Source of the DNA: Verrucomicrobiota bacterium
GTDB lineage: Bacteria > Verrucomicrobiota > Verrucomicrobiia > Verrucomicrobiales > Akkermansiaceae
Assembly (NCBI GenBank): GCA_017301995.1
Contig: JAFLEH010000025.1
Span: 1 to 64,000, forward strand
DNA length: 64,000 nucleotides
Direction: 5' to 3'
Shown: positions 18,659-28,490 of the stretch, one piece after another
How the letters are laid out: each line of letters begins with the position of its first letter
How positions within the stretch are numbered: position 1 is the first letter of the stretch
The notes under the pieces: generated by a model
Database searches by the model: none
Seen by the model: the letters and a program-made list of their open reading frames with translations, nothing else
Told to the model about the DNA's origin: nothing
Made by a program: the position numbers and the translations under genes

Positions 18659-21229
18659 ATGAAACTCACTGTCATTTCGCTCGGTTTTCTAACCGCCTTC
18701 GCCGTCGCCCAGGAATGGAAACCCGTGGCACCCACCGAAAAACTGCTCTACGACATCAGCTTTGAAAATGACGCACCCGGCGGCCAGCCATCGGGGGTGA
18801 AACTCGAAGGCAAAGGCCTCATCGCCGCCGATGACGGCAGCAAGGTTCTGCAACTCAGCGGACCCCGGGCCGGCATCACCCTGCCCACCGTCAAACTCGC
18901 GCCGTGCCAGTTGGGAAACCAGAACCCCACCCTCATCACCTTCAATCTCAAGTTTGATGACGCCGGGGAATTGATCATTGGAAACCAAGCGAAGGAAGCC
19001 GCCATCACCTTTGCCCGCATCAGCAAGGACGGCGCAGTCTTCGACGGCGCGGATACCCAAGGTGCTGCCGCCGTTCAGCGCGGTGTCCTCAAGGCCGGAG
19101 AATGGCATCAGGTTTATATCAACTTCGACCCCAGCTTCAAAGGTTATTATATCTCCTTCACCGGAGCCGACGGGAGGCGCGTCGAATACCTGCGCCGCTT
19201 CAAACAGGCGTCCTATGACTTCACTCTCGCCATCAGCGCATCCGCCGCCGGCGGCAAGGTCTCCATCGACAACATCCGCGGCATCACCGGCTTCGCCTTG
19301 GACAAGATGCCCAAGCAACCGCATTTCCCGAAAGGGGAGACCTACGAACCCCAACCGGTCGTCACCACGCTCACGGCATCCCCCAAGAGCCCGGATCTAA
19401 CCGTGCGTGCCGGAACCTTGTTCGAGACGGTGAAACTCACGGCTCATCCCGTTTCTCGAAACGGCACCCTCTTTCTGCCCGCGTCGGAAACCTTCCGCGC
19501 CTTGGGGGCGTCCGTGGAATGGGACGCCTCCACGGGTGTGCTAACAGCCCGCAAACACGAACTGGAAGTCCGCCTCAAGGCGGGATCCAACACGCTCATC
19601 GTCAACGGCGCCTCCAAGAACCTTTCCGCTGCACCGGTCCTGGTAGAAGGTTCCCTCCTCGTTCCCATCGATCTCTTCAACCTGATCCCGGACCACAAGG
19701 CGGCATGGTCTTCCACCGAGAATCGCGCCACCATTGAGAATGGCCAGATCCGCAGGAGACTCGGCACGAAAACCACCAACGATGCCCCCTCGGGTGAACG
19801 CGAGATCGTGGTTGGCGAGATCCCACCCTCCGGCCCGCGAAACACGCTGCCTTTGAGATATACCTTCAAGAACCCCGGCGGCAAAGCCGGCTTCGCGTGG
19901 ACCACCCTCGATTTCAAGGAAACCGACGACTGGAAACCCGTGGCGTCCTATGTTGCCCTCCAAAAGCTGATGGAGGAGGAAAACCGCAAGGAAGTCTGGA
20001 TCCGCTTCCAAGCCACGACCCTTCCGGACAACTATAACAACACCTACTTCACCTCCAGACACGATGGCACCATCAACTCGTTCATCAATGGCGAGGGACT
20101 CAGGGCCAATGTCAGAGGCGACGGCAAACATTGGGTCCGCTTTTTCAACTACTTCACCCGCAAGGATGCGGTGAACAAACCCGCCCAATACGGACTCCAC
20201 TACAAAGCCGGCGGCAAACCCCTGCTCGATGTCGAACTGGTGCGCGGAAAATCCGACAAGCCGGTCGAACTGCGGGATGCCGGAACCTATCAGGACGGAA
20301 AGGGCAAGGTGCTTTCGGACAAATTCAAGGTGGTTCTGGACATCGCCCACATCCGCGATTCCCAATGCATCAAGGGATCGGATGGATATTATTATATTGT
20401 GGGCACCCCCTGTCTGCACGGTTCCATTCCCTATGCGCGGGGCATCAACGACGGCATCGAACTGTTCCGTTCCAAATCCCGATCCGGCCCCTTCGAGAGC
20501 ATGGGTTATGTCTGGAAATTCGATACCGCAAGCTGGCTCAACACCCGCTATTTCACGGTCGATCAGGAACGCAACATCTGGGCGCCCCAGATCCACGAGT
20601 TCGACGGCAAATGGCATCTCATCTTCTTCGCCACCAAGTTTCCCAAGAACGGTCTCGAAGGCTATTCGATCTTCCAGATCGGCATCGCCGTCGCCGACAA
20701 TCCCCTCGGGCCCTACAAGGAAACCACCGACAAGCCGCTCATCAGCGCCCCGGACCCGCACCTCTTCCGGGACGACGACGGTTCCACCTATCTAACCTAC
20801 GGACACGGGTCGATCGTGAAGCTCAAGCCGGGGCTCGACGGCCTCGCCGACACACCCCGCCTCATGTATCCCGGCAACGCCCCCTACCTCTGCAACGAGG
20901 GCTCCACCCTGTTCAAGGCAAACGGCAAATACTATTTCGGCGGTGCCTTCTCGACCTACTCCTTCGATCAAAAGGGAAAAATGCTCGGCCAAACCTACGA
21001 CTGCGTCCTAGCCGAGGCGGACAGCGTTTACGGCCCCTACGGAAACCGTTACATCGCCGTGAAGAACGCCGGCAACAATTCCTTCCTCAAGGACTCCGAC
21101 GGCAAGTGGTATGCCACCGTCTGGCAGCCCGGAAAGATCACCAGCCTGGTCAAAATGGAGCTCGGACCTGACAGAAAGTGGCGTCCCGCATCGAATTATA
21201 CGGTGGTGCCCCCGGATGTGAGATACTGA
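18659..21229 (+). CDS. Secreted GH43-like glycosidase with N-terminal accessory domains
   Basis: 856 residues with a short signal peptide (MKLTVISLGFLTAFAVAQ). About 20-190 is a jelly-roll-like domain; about 255-350 resembles the copper-amine-oxidase N-terminal/stalk fold (GTLFLPASETFRALGASVEW, LLVPIDLF); about 385-550 is a beta-sandwich also seen in the protein at 22863. The last ~300 residues form a GH43-type five-bladed propeller: IRDSQCIKGSDGYYYI (base Asp), IWAPQIHEFDGKWHL, APDPHLFRDDDG (second Asp) and CNEGSTLFKANGKYYF (acid Glu). GH43 enzymes release arabinose, xylose or galactose; specificity cannot be read here. The stalk-like insert is unusual for GH43. Confidence 0.78.
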   Translation: MKLTVISLGFLTAFAVAQEWKPVAPTEKLLYDISFENDAPGGQPSGVKLEGKGLIAADDGSKVLQLSGPRAGITLPTVKLAPCQLGNQNPTLITFNLKFDDAGELIIGNQAKEAAITFARISKDGAVFDGADTQGAAAVQRGVLKAGEWHQVYINFDPSFKGYYISFTGADGRRVEYLRRFKQASYDFTLAISASAAGGKVSIDNIRGITGFALDKMPKQPHFPKGETYEPQPVVTTLTASPKSPDLTVRAGTLFETVKLTAHPVSRNGTLFLPASETFRALGASVEWDASTGVLTARKHELEVRLKAGSNTLIVNGASKNLSAAPVLVEGSLLVPIDLFNLIPDHKAAWSSTENRATIENGQIRRRLGTKTTNDAPSGEREIVVGEIPPSGPRNTLPLRYTFKNPGGKAGFAWTTLDFKETDDWKPVASYVALQKLMEEENRKEVWIRFQATTLPDNYNNTYFTSRHDGTINSFINGEGLRANVRGDGKHWVRFFNYFTRKDAVNKPAQYGLHYKAGGKPLLDVELVRGKSDKPVELRDAGTYQDGKGKVLSDKFKVVLDIAHIRDSQCIKGSDGYYYIVGTPCLHGSIPYARGINDGIELFRSKSRSGPFESMGYVWKFDTASWLNTRYFTVDQERNIWAPQIHEFDGKWHLIFFATKFPKNGLEGYSIFQIGIAVADNPLGPYKETTDKPLISAPDPHLFRDDDGSTYLTYGHGSIVKLKPGLDGLADTPRLMYPGNAPYLCNEGSTLFKANGKYYFGGAFSTYSFDQKGKMLGQTYDCVLAEADSVYGPYGNRYIAVKNAGNNSFLKDSDGKWYATVWQPGKITSLVKMELGPDRKWRPASNYTVVPPDVRY

Positions 21230-21255
21230 ATCCGGGCACTCTTCCCCTGAACATC

Positions 21256-22821
21256 ATGCACGCTCAACCACCTAACATATGCCGCAGGAAGTGGGTTTCC
21301 CGGATCGGAGCCACCGTCACCGCATTGGCGGTCATCCTAGCGGCAGGCACCGCGCTCGCCGCTTCACGTCCTAACATCATTATCCTCTACGCCGATGACA
21401 TGGGCTACGGCGATCTCGGCGCGAACAACCCGGAGTCGAAAATCCCCACCCCCCAACTCGACCGCCTGGCGGCGCAGGGAGCGCGCTTCACCGATGGCCA
21501 CAGCTCGTCGGGCGTTTGTTCACCGTCCCGCTATGCCATGCTCACCGGCCGCTACCACTGGCGGGATTTCTACAGCATCGTCGATGCGTTCGGTGATCCG
21601 GCATTCCCTCCCGGCCGCCTCACCTTGCCGGAAATGCTGCGCAAGCAGGGTTACACCACCGCCTGCATTGGCAAGTGGCACCTCGGCTTCGACTGGGCGT
21701 CCATCCGCAAACCCGGGAAACCCGCAAACTCGATCCAACACGACGACTACGATTGGTCAAAGCCCTTCCGCGGAGGTCCCTGCGATCATGGGTTCGACAC
21801 CTATTTCGGCGACAATGTCATCAATTTCCCGCCCTACGCGTGGATCGAAAACGACCGGCTGCCCCTTGCGCCGGACAAGACATTTGCCAAGTCCGACTTT
21901 ACCGGAAGCCCGAAGGAAGGCGGCTGGGAATGCAGGCCGGGTCCCGGTCGCTCGGATTGGGATCCCTATCAGACGCTGCCTACCCTAACACGCCGTGGCG
22001 AGGAATTCATCCGTTCACGGAAAGGGAAGGACGAACCCTTCTTCCTCTTCTTCGCGCTGCCCTCGCCCCATGCGCCGATCATTCCCATCGCGGAATTCGA
22101 TGGGAAATCCAAGGCGGGACCCTACGGCGACTATGTGGCCCAGACGGATGATTCCTGCGGCCGGATTCTCAGCGCCCTTCGCGATGCGGGCCTTGAACAA
22201 AACACCATCGTCGTATTCACCGCCGACAACGGCCCGGAAAACTACGCCTACAACCGCGACGAGAAATTCGGACATTGGTCGTCCGCTCCATTCCGGGGAC
22301 TCAAACGCGATCTCTACGAAGGCGGCCACCATGTTCCCTTCGTTATCAAATGGCCGGGCCTCACCAAGCCGGGAACCGTTTCCGATGCGCTCATCTCCCA
22401 GATCGACCTAATGGCCACCTTTGCCTCCGCGACCGGCTTCAGCCTTCCGGCGGATGCGGCGGAGGATTCCCATGATTTCCTCCCGTGGTTCAAGGGGAAC
22501 ACCAAGGAGTCCCCGCGCGAAGCCCTCGTCCACAACACCAATCCCGGAAACTTCGCCATCCGGAAGGGCGAGTGGCTGCTCATCGATGCCAAATCCGGCT
22601 ACACCTCCAAACAGCCGCCACCGGCGTGGATCGGGAAACACGGAGCCATCACGAACGCGGGCGCCAAAGGTCAGTTGTTTCATCTCAAGCAGGACATCGG
22701 CCAACTCCACGATGTCACAGGCGAACACCCCGGCAAAGTGGCGGAACTCCGCGCGCTTCTCAAAAACATCCGCGCGCAGGGACACTCGGCACCGCGGTTG
22801 GGAGCGGGATCCAAACCCTAA
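21256..22821 (+). CDS. Exported arylsulfatase-type sulfatase
   Basis: 521 residues, starting at the ATG at 21256 with a signal sequence (RKWVSRIGATVTALAVILAA). The Type I sulfatase core is complete at the N-terminus: NIIILYADDMGYGDLG (metal-binding Asp pair) and CSPSR at residues 88-92, whose Cys is converted to formylglycine by a maturation enzyme not in this window. Further metal and substrate-site segments are GKWHLGFD and TADNGPE. It removes sulfate esters, presumably from a glycan handled by the neighbouring GH29 and GH43-like proteins. It follows the GH43-like gene by 26 bp. Confidence 0.9.
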   Translation: MHAQPPNICRRKWVSRIGATVTALAVILAAGTALAASRPNIIILYADDMGYGDLGANNPESKIPTPQLDRLAAQGARFTDGHSSSGVCSPSRYAMLTGRYHWRDFYSIVDAFGDPAFPPGRLTLPEMLRKQGYTTACIGKWHLGFDWASIRKPGKPANSIQHDDYDWSKPFRGGPCDHGFDTYFGDNVINFPPYAWIENDRLPLAPDKTFAKSDFTGSPKEGGWECRPGPGRSDWDPYQTLPTLTRRGEEFIRSRKGKDEPFFLFFALPSPHAPIIPIAEFDGKSKAGPYGDYVAQTDDSCGRILSALRDAGLEQNTIVVFTADNGPENYAYNRDEKFGHWSSAPFRGLKRDLYEGGHHVPFVIKWPGLTKPGTVSDALISQIDLMATFASATGFSLPADAAEDSHDFLPWFKGNTKESPREALVHNTNPGNFAIRKGEWLLIDAKSGYTSKQPPPAWIGKHGAITNAGAKGQLFHLKQDIGQLHDVTGEHPGKVAELRALLKNIRAQGHSAPRLGAGSKP

Positions 22822-22862
22822 CCGCTCATGAAATCACACCCGGTCCGCCGTCATCTGGTTCG

Positions 22863-24275
22863 ATGAAAATTCCTGTGTTAGCTGCCGCTTTCGCGCTCAT
22901 TGTCCCGGCATTCGTCAATGGCAGCCCTACGCCGGCGATCCGCTATGTACTCACGCAACCCGACGGAGGCGAGGATAGCTTCTGGGCATGGCCGAATCAT
23001 GGTGACAGCGCGTGGAAGAGAGCGGAGTCCTTTCGGGAGATCGGTGCCGCGATCAGGAACGCCAGGTCCACCGAGGCATGGATCCGCATGGAGGCGGATC
23101 TAACCGCCGCATCCGTCAACAACTCGTATTTCCGCATCCGCCACAGCGGGCCGGTCGAGGTGTATGTCAATGGGCTGAAGCGGGTTGTAGCAACGGAAGC
23201 CGCGTCCGATTTCATGGATTACCCGAGCGGCCGCCGCCGGCCCGAGTCCATCGGCCGGAACGTTTATGCCATCCATTTCCAACACAAGGAGGGTGCCGAG
23301 CCGGTTCTCGACATCGAGTGGCGCTCGGCCCCATGGACCGCACCTCCGGCGGAATCGCGTTTCCCTGATCCGGTTCTTCCGGATGCGATCCGCGACGCCC
23401 AGGTCTGCCCGGGCCCGGATGGCGCCTATTATCTAACCGGAACGACCGGTGACGAAGCCTTCCTCAAGCCCGGCCCCGATGCATGGCTGCGCGGTCCTGG
23501 CATCCAGGTGTTCAAATCCACCGATCTCCGCCACTGGAAGTCGCTCGGATGGGTATGGACTTTCGAGCGCGACGGCACCTGGAACAAGGAGTTCGGGACA
23601 TTCGGAGAACGCGGCCCGGCGCGCGGCATCTTCGCGCCGGAGATCCACTATCTGAAGGGAAAATTCTGGCTCGTTTATTCGGTAAACCATACGACCCCGA
23701 AACATCGTTTCGGCATCGGATTGGCTTGCGCCGAGAGGCCGGAGGGGCCCTGGCGCGAGATGTCCCCCGACCATCCCTTGACCGAGGGTTTCGACCCCAG
23801 CCTGTTTGAAGACGACGACGGCAAGGTCTATCTCCTCAAACACGGCGGCGAGATTTCCGAACTCTCCGCGGACATGACACGGCTCGTCTCGCCAGCCCGC
23901 CAACTGACGGCGGAGAACTTTCCGTCGGTCGGCTACGAAGGCGTTTGTCTGTTCAAATCCCAAGGGAAATACTTTCTCACCGCTGCGGAGTGGAATGTCC
24001 ACGAAGACGGCACGCAAAGCTACGACAGCATGGTGGCCGTCTCCACCAATCTGTTCGGCCCCTACGGCCCCCGCCAGTGCGCGCTGCGGTATGGCGGTCA
24101 CAACGGCTATTTCCATGATGCCAACGGCAATTTGCAGGCAACCATTTGGTGCTACCCCGATCACGATCCGCACTGGCAGAAAACTTCCATTGTTCCCATG
24201 CGTATCGGGCCGCATACTTCCGGACAATCCGCGCTGATGCCGGCGGGTCTTGGGGAAGCCCCGCCGGGTCGCTGA
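22863..24275 (+). CDS. Secreted GH43-like glycosidase
   Basis: 470 residues with signal peptide MKIPVLAAAFALIVPAFVNG from the ATG at 22863; the open frame upstream overlaps the sulfatase and is not used. An N-terminal ~140-residue beta-sandwich (EAWIRMEADLTAASVNNSYF) matches the domain before the propeller of the protein at 18659. The GH43-type propeller shows IRDAQVCPGPDGAYYLTG (base Asp), FAPEIHYLKGKFWLVY, GFDPSLFEDDDGKVYLL (second Asp) and YEGVCLFKSQGKYFL (acid Glu). All three catalytic carboxylates are present. Likely an exo-acting periplasmic enzyme; target sugar unknown. Confidence 0.8.
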   Translation: MKIPVLAAAFALIVPAFVNGSPTPAIRYVLTQPDGGEDSFWAWPNHGDSAWKRAESFREIGAAIRNARSTEAWIRMEADLTAASVNNSYFRIRHSGPVEVYVNGLKRVVATEAASDFMDYPSGRRRPESIGRNVYAIHFQHKEGAEPVLDIEWRSAPWTAPPAESRFPDPVLPDAIRDAQVCPGPDGAYYLTGTTGDEAFLKPGPDAWLRGPGIQVFKSTDLRHWKSLGWVWTFERDGTWNKEFGTFGERGPARGIFAPEIHYLKGKFWLVYSVNHTTPKHRFGIGLACAERPEGPWREMSPDHPLTEGFDPSLFEDDDGKVYLLKHGGEISELSADMTRLVSPARQLTAENFPSVGYEGVCLFKSQGKYFLTAAEWNVHEDGTQSYDSMVAVSTNLFGPYGPRQCALRYGGHNGYFHDANGNLQATIWCYPDHDPHWQKTSIVPMRIGPHTSGQSALMPAGLGEAPPGR

Positions 24276-24321
24276 AGGATAGGCCCGTTTCGTTCAGATT
24301 GAGACAACATATTCCAACCCT

Positions 24322-25929
24322 ATGAAATCAACATACCTCACCAACGCATCCATCGCCCTGCTTTCCGCATGGCTTCCCGCCACCCTTGCCACAGCCGCCG
24401 ACACTCCAGCGGACGCGAAACCGATCGTGTCCAAGGACGAAATCGCATCAGGACCGTTCGCGCCCACCGACCCGTCACTCGCCGCCTATCAATGCCCGGA
24501 TTGGTTCCGCGACGCGAAATTCGGGATCTGGGCCCACTGGGGACCGCAGGCCGTCCCGCGCCAGGGCGACTGGTATGCCCGCCGCCTGTATCTGGGCGAG
24601 GGCCAAACCGACCGCAAGACAGGCAAACCCTTGGCCAAAGCGGACGCCGCCTACAACTATCATGTGAAAAACTACGGTCATCCATCCAAGTTCGGTTACA
24701 AGGACATTCTGCCGCTATGGAAAGCGGAGCGTCTGGATGCGGATGCGCTGCTCGCGCTCTACAAGAAAACCGGCGCCCGTTACTTCGTCAGCATGGGCAG
24801 CCATCATGATAACTTCTTCCTCTGGGATTCCAAAATCCACCGCTGGAACGCCGCCAAGGTCGGCCCGAAAAAGGATGTGGTGAAACTTTTCGCCGACGCC
24901 GCCCGCAAACAGGGTCTCAAGTTCGGTGTCTCCGAACATCTTGGAGCCAGCTTCACCTGGTTCCGCAGCAGCCATTCCGCAGACAAAGGCGGCCCGCTGA
25001 AGGATGTGCCCTACGACGGCGCGGATCCCGCCAACCAGGATCTCTATCACAAGCCCCGCGCCGCGGATGACAATGGCTGGCTCACCAACAACCCAGAGGA
25101 TCAGCGCCGCTGGTTCGACTGCATCAGGGAACTCGTCGATCTCTATCAGCCCGATCTGCTCTACTCGGACAGCGGCATGCCCTTCGGCGATGTAGGCCGT
25201 TCGCTCATCACCCACTACTACAACAGCAACGCCGCCCGCAACGGCGGAACCACCCAAGCCGTTTACACCTGTAAGGAAGACGCCAAAGGCAAGTGGGTGC
25301 GCGACATCGAACGCGGCGTGGCCGACGGCATCCGCCCCGAACCCTGGCAGACCGATACCTCCATCGGCGACTGGTATTACCGCACCGGCCAGAAATACAT
25401 GACTTCCGGCGAAGTCGTCCGCATGCTCGTCGATATTGTTAGCAAGAACGGCAACCTTCTCCTCAATGTGGTGCAGACGCCCGAAGGCGATCTCGAACCC
25501 GATGTGCTGGCCATCCTCGACGGCATCGGCCAGTGGGTCGCGCTCAATGGCGAGGGAATCTACGGAACCCGACCCTGGAAAACCTATGGCGAAGGGCCCA
25601 GCACCACCCGCGAGCAGGAAAAGGGCCGCCACGGCGGCCTCAAGGATGTGCCGAAGCAGCCCTACACGCAAGAGGACTTCCGCTTCACCGCCTCGAAGGA
25701 CGGAAAGACGATCTATGCGTTTTGCATGGCTTCTCCTGACAAGGATCTCCGGATCACTTCACTCGGATCCGATTCAAAACTGCTCGATAAGCCCGTGGCA
25801 TCGGTCCGCATCCTCGGCAGCGATGAAAAGGCCTCATGGAAACAGGAAGCCGGAGCCCTGGTGGTGACCAAACCCGCCACAATCCCTAACAAGGAGGCGC
25901 TGGTGGTTGCGATCATGCTCAAAGACTGA
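24322..25929 (+). CDS. GH29 alpha-L-fucosidase
   Basis: 535 residues with signal peptide (cleavage after LATAA). The N-terminal catalytic barrel is typical GH29: WFRDAKFGIWAHWGPQAVP, ARYFVSMGSHHDNFFLWDSK, and YQPDLLYSDSGMPF, where the Asp after YS is the expected nucleophile. A C-terminal beta-domain (GTRPWKTYGEGP, FRFTASKDGKTIYAF) completes the family layout. It hydrolyses terminal alpha-linked fucose by retention. Together with neighbouring sulfatases this points to a sulfated, fucose-containing glycan such as fucoidan or an animal or algal fucan. It is in the same run as the GH43-like genes. Confidence 0.92.
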   Translation: MKSTYLTNASIALLSAWLPATLATAADTPADAKPIVSKDEIASGPFAPTDPSLAAYQCPDWFRDAKFGIWAHWGPQAVPRQGDWYARRLYLGEGQTDRKTGKPLAKADAAYNYHVKNYGHPSKFGYKDILPLWKAERLDADALLALYKKTGARYFVSMGSHHDNFFLWDSKIHRWNAAKVGPKKDVVKLFADAARKQGLKFGVSEHLGASFTWFRSSHSADKGGPLKDVPYDGADPANQDLYHKPRAADDNGWLTNNPEDQRRWFDCIRELVDLYQPDLLYSDSGMPFGDVGRSLITHYYNSNAARNGGTTQAVYTCKEDAKGKWVRDIERGVADGIRPEPWQTDTSIGDWYYRTGQKYMTSGEVVRMLVDIVSKNGNLLLNVVQTPEGDLEPDVLAILDGIGQWVALNGEGIYGTRPWKTYGEGPSTTREQEKGRHGGLKDVPKQPYTQEDFRFTASKDGKTIYAFCMASPDKDLRITSLGSDSKLLDKPVASVRILGSDEKASWKQEAGALVVTKPATIPNKEALVVAIMLKD

Positions 25930-25976
25930 TCACGCACGCCCAGAAAGATCTCACTCTGGAAGATCATGAAACGAAC

Positions 25977-27485
25977 ATGACAAGAATCGTCTGCATCGCC
26001 TTGGCGTCTCTTTGCGTTTGCGGCGGACATTCAACTGCCGCCGACACGCGCAAGCCCAACATCATCTTCATCCTCGCCGACGACCAGGGCTGGAGCGACG
26101 CGCGGTTCGCTGGCCATCCCTACGCCAAGACGCCGAATCTCGACCGGTTTGCCAGCCAGGGCACATGGTTCAAGCAGTTCTACGTTGCCGCGACGGTCTG
26201 CTCGCCGAGCCGGTGTTCATTCATGACCTCGCACTATCCGGCGCGGCATCTCGTCCACGGCCATTTCGCCACGCACGGGCAGAATGCGGCGCGCTCGATG
26301 CCCGACTGGCTCGATCCGGAAGTGCCGACAATCACGCGGTTGCTGCAACAAGCCGGCTACACGACCGGCCATTTCGGCAAATGGCACCTCGGCAGCGGCG
26401 TCGGCGCGCCGGAGCCGGGCGCTTACGGCATCAACAAGCATGTCACCCTTGATTCCAACGGCCCGCAGTTGCGCGAAAAGGACGCCACGCGGGAGCCGTA
26501 TTGGTGGGGCAAGCCCACCGGCATCATCATGGATCACGCCATCGCATTCGTGCGTGAGAACAAGGACAAACCGTTCTATCTCAATGTCTGGACGCTCTTG
26601 CCGCACGCCAAACTCGACCCCACGCCGGAGCAACTCGCCGTCTATGACGGCCTCGCGCCGCACGCCGAAGACCCCGCATTCGGGCGATGGATGCAGGAGT
26701 ATCTCGGCGCGGCGAAGGATCTGAAGAGGCAGATGCGTGTCTATTGCGCGTCGCTGACCGACCTCGACACGCAGGTCGGCCGACTTCTCGCCACGCTCGA
26801 CGAACTCGGCCTCGCGGAGAACACCATCGTCTTCTACTCCAGTGACAACGGCGCGGAGGATTACAACATCGCCAACGCCTCCAACGCCGGCGTCGGCAAC
26901 ACCGGCCCGCTCCGCGCGCGCAAGCGCAGCATGTATGAGGGCGGCGTCCGCACCTTCGGCCTCCTGCGTTGGCCCGGCCGCGTCGCCGCCGGTCGCGTGG
27001 ATGACACCAGTGTCGTGAGCGCCGTGGACTGGCTTCCGACGGTCTGCAAGCAGGCGGGTGTCGAGTTGCCCGCCGAATTGCGGCCCGACGGCGAGGATGT
27101 CAGCGACATCTGGTTCGGCAAATCACGCCCGCGCTCGAAGCCGTTGCATTGGGAGTGGCTCTTCCGCGTCTGGGGTGACGACTACATGCCGCCGATGCTC
27201 GCCATCCGCGACGGCCCGTGGAAGCTCTTTGTGAATCACAACGGCAGCGGTGCGCAGCTTTACGACATTCCGAAGGACATCAGCGAGGAGCACAATGTTG
27301 CCGGCGAGCATGCGGATGTGGTGAAAGACCTCACAGCGAAAGCCCTGGCGTGGCAAAAGACATTGCCGCCTAGCAAAGCCCGCAACGAAGCTGCCTCGGC
27401 CGGCAGACCGGTGGACGCGGCGCGACCCGCCGCGAAGGGGAAAGGAGAATCGGAAGCCAAGGCCGCGACCGACCGCACGCGATGA
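25977..27485 (+). CDS. Exported sulfatase with charged C-terminal tail
   Basis: 502 residues. A signal peptide (MTRIVCIALASLCVCGGHST) precedes NIIFILADDQGWSDARF and CSPSR at residues 75-79, the formylglycine site of Type I sulfatases. FGKWHLGSG and SSDNGAEDYN provide further active-site residues. It belongs to a different subgroup from the sulfatase at 21256 and has a low-complexity, charged Ala/Lys/Arg tail (about 465-502) not needed for the fold. Last gene of the run before convergence with the AraC regulator. Confidence 0.88.
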   Translation: MTRIVCIALASLCVCGGHSTAADTRKPNIIFILADDQGWSDARFAGHPYAKTPNLDRFASQGTWFKQFYVAATVCSPSRCSFMTSHYPARHLVHGHFATHGQNAARSMPDWLDPEVPTITRLLQQAGYTTGHFGKWHLGSGVGAPEPGAYGINKHVTLDSNGPQLREKDATREPYWWGKPTGIIMDHAIAFVRENKDKPFYLNVWTLLPHAKLDPTPEQLAVYDGLAPHAEDPAFGRWMQEYLGAAKDLKRQMRVYCASLTDLDTQVGRLLATLDELGLAENTIVFYSSDNGAEDYNIANASNAGVGNTGPLRARKRSMYEGGVRTFGLLRWPGRVAAGRVDDTSVVSAVDWLPTVCKQAGVELPAELRPDGEDVSDIWFGKSRPRSKPLHWEWLFRVWGDDYMPPMLAIRDGPWKLFVNHNGSGAQLYDIPKDISEEHNVAGEHADVVKDLTAKALAWQKTLPPSKARNEAASAGRPVDAARPAAKGKGESEAKAATDRTR

Positions 27486-27569
27486 TCAACGCCAAGGACA
27501 TTCGCGACCGTCGTTTTTCGCCAGGCCACATCGGAACGGCATGTCCCGTTTCCCTTTCCCCAACCGGGA

Positions 27570-28427
27570 TCAGCGGTCTTGCGTCGGGGAGATCCCGAAG
27601 TGTTTGCGATAGGCGCGGCTCAGGTCGTTGAAATGGCCGTATCCGAGGCGGAACGCCGCCTCCTTAACAGTTAACCCGTCCTCCGCGATCAGGCGCTTGG
27701 CCTTTTCCATCCGCAGTTGTTGAAACCGCACCAGTGGGCCGATGCCGAGCTCATCACGAAAGCCGCGGTAGAGGGTGGGTTGGGATAGGTTCAGAAAATC
27801 ACAAAGGCGTGCGACCGGTTCACGACTGTCCAGATGCGCCGCCATCCAGTTTTCGGCGAGGTGGACGAACTCCGCCGCCGGAATGGACGCCGGACTCGGT
27901 CCCAGGACATCCCGCACGATCACCGTCTCGAACATCAGTCGGCATCCCTCGATGTAGCCGACCGAGGGATTGCGGCCCAGCACTTCAATCCGGCAGAGGT
28001 CATGCAAAGTCCGCAACGACTTTCTGGCAGTCCCTTGCAGCATTCTGATGCGGCACGCGTCGCGCGCTTCCCCGGCGAGAACGGGATCGGCAAATCCATT
28101 CCACAACCATAGGAGTATGCGGCAAGTTCCGAATCCGGAGGGATTCCATCCGAAACAGCAATCCGGTCCGATCAGGGCAAGCGTGCCTGCCGTCAGCCTG
28201 TGGGAAACCGATGCGGCCCGCAGTTCCGGGCTACCCTCCTGGATCACGACACAGACCCACCCTTCGTGCCGGCTCGCCGGAACGGGCTGTGTGTCGAAAT
28301 TCCGGCCTCCCCATGCCAAATAGCGGAGAGAACCGCCGAAATCGTCACCGCACCGCCAAAACGAGCGGTCGGCTTTCGGCAGAAACAAATGTCGATCCGT
28401 GCCAGTCTGCATAGCAATTTCATTCAT
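27570..28427 (-). CDS. AraC-family transcriptional regulator
   Basis: 285 residues from the ATG at 28427 (a TTG one codon earlier is less likely). The N-terminal ~150 residues are a cupin-like sensor (SRHEGWVCVVIQEGSPELRA, GTLALIGPD). The C-terminal two helix-turn-helix motifs are clear: VARLCDFLNLSQPTLYRGFR and VKEAAFRLGYGHFNDLSRAY followed by KHFGISPTQ. It is divergent from the desaturase-Rieske-NqrF gene with 63 bp between the two starts, so control of that gene and its neighbours by a small molecule is the simplest reading. It converges with the sulfatase at 27485. Confidence 0.9.
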   Translation of the reverse strand: MNEIAMQTGTDRHLFLPKADRSFWRCGDDFGGSLRYLAWGGRNFDTQPVPASRHEGWVCVVIQEGSPELRAASVSHRLTAGTLALIGPDCCFGWNPSGFGTCRILLWLWNGFADPVLAGEARDACRIRMLQGTARKSLRTLHDLCRIEVLGRNPSVGYIEGCRLMFETVIVRDVLGPSPASIPAAEFVHLAENWMAAHLDSREPVARLCDFLNLSQPTLYRGFRDELGIGPLVRFQQLRMEKAKRLIAEDGLTVKEAAFRLGYGHFNDLSRAYRKHFGISPTQDR

Positions 28428-28446
28428 CAAAATACTCGTGCGCTGT

Positions 28447-28457
28447 CAATCGGATTG
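28447..28457. promoter_or_regulatory. Short inverted repeat between the AraC and oxygenase genes
   Basis: CAATC-G-GATTG, five-base arms around one base, lies in the 63-bp divergent gap. It is a possible operator for the AraC-type protein. Such a short palindrome can occur by chance, and AraC proteins often bind direct repeats. Confidence 0.2.
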
Positions 28458-28490
28458 TGATTCGGACCGCGCGAGGCGACACCGGCCCGT

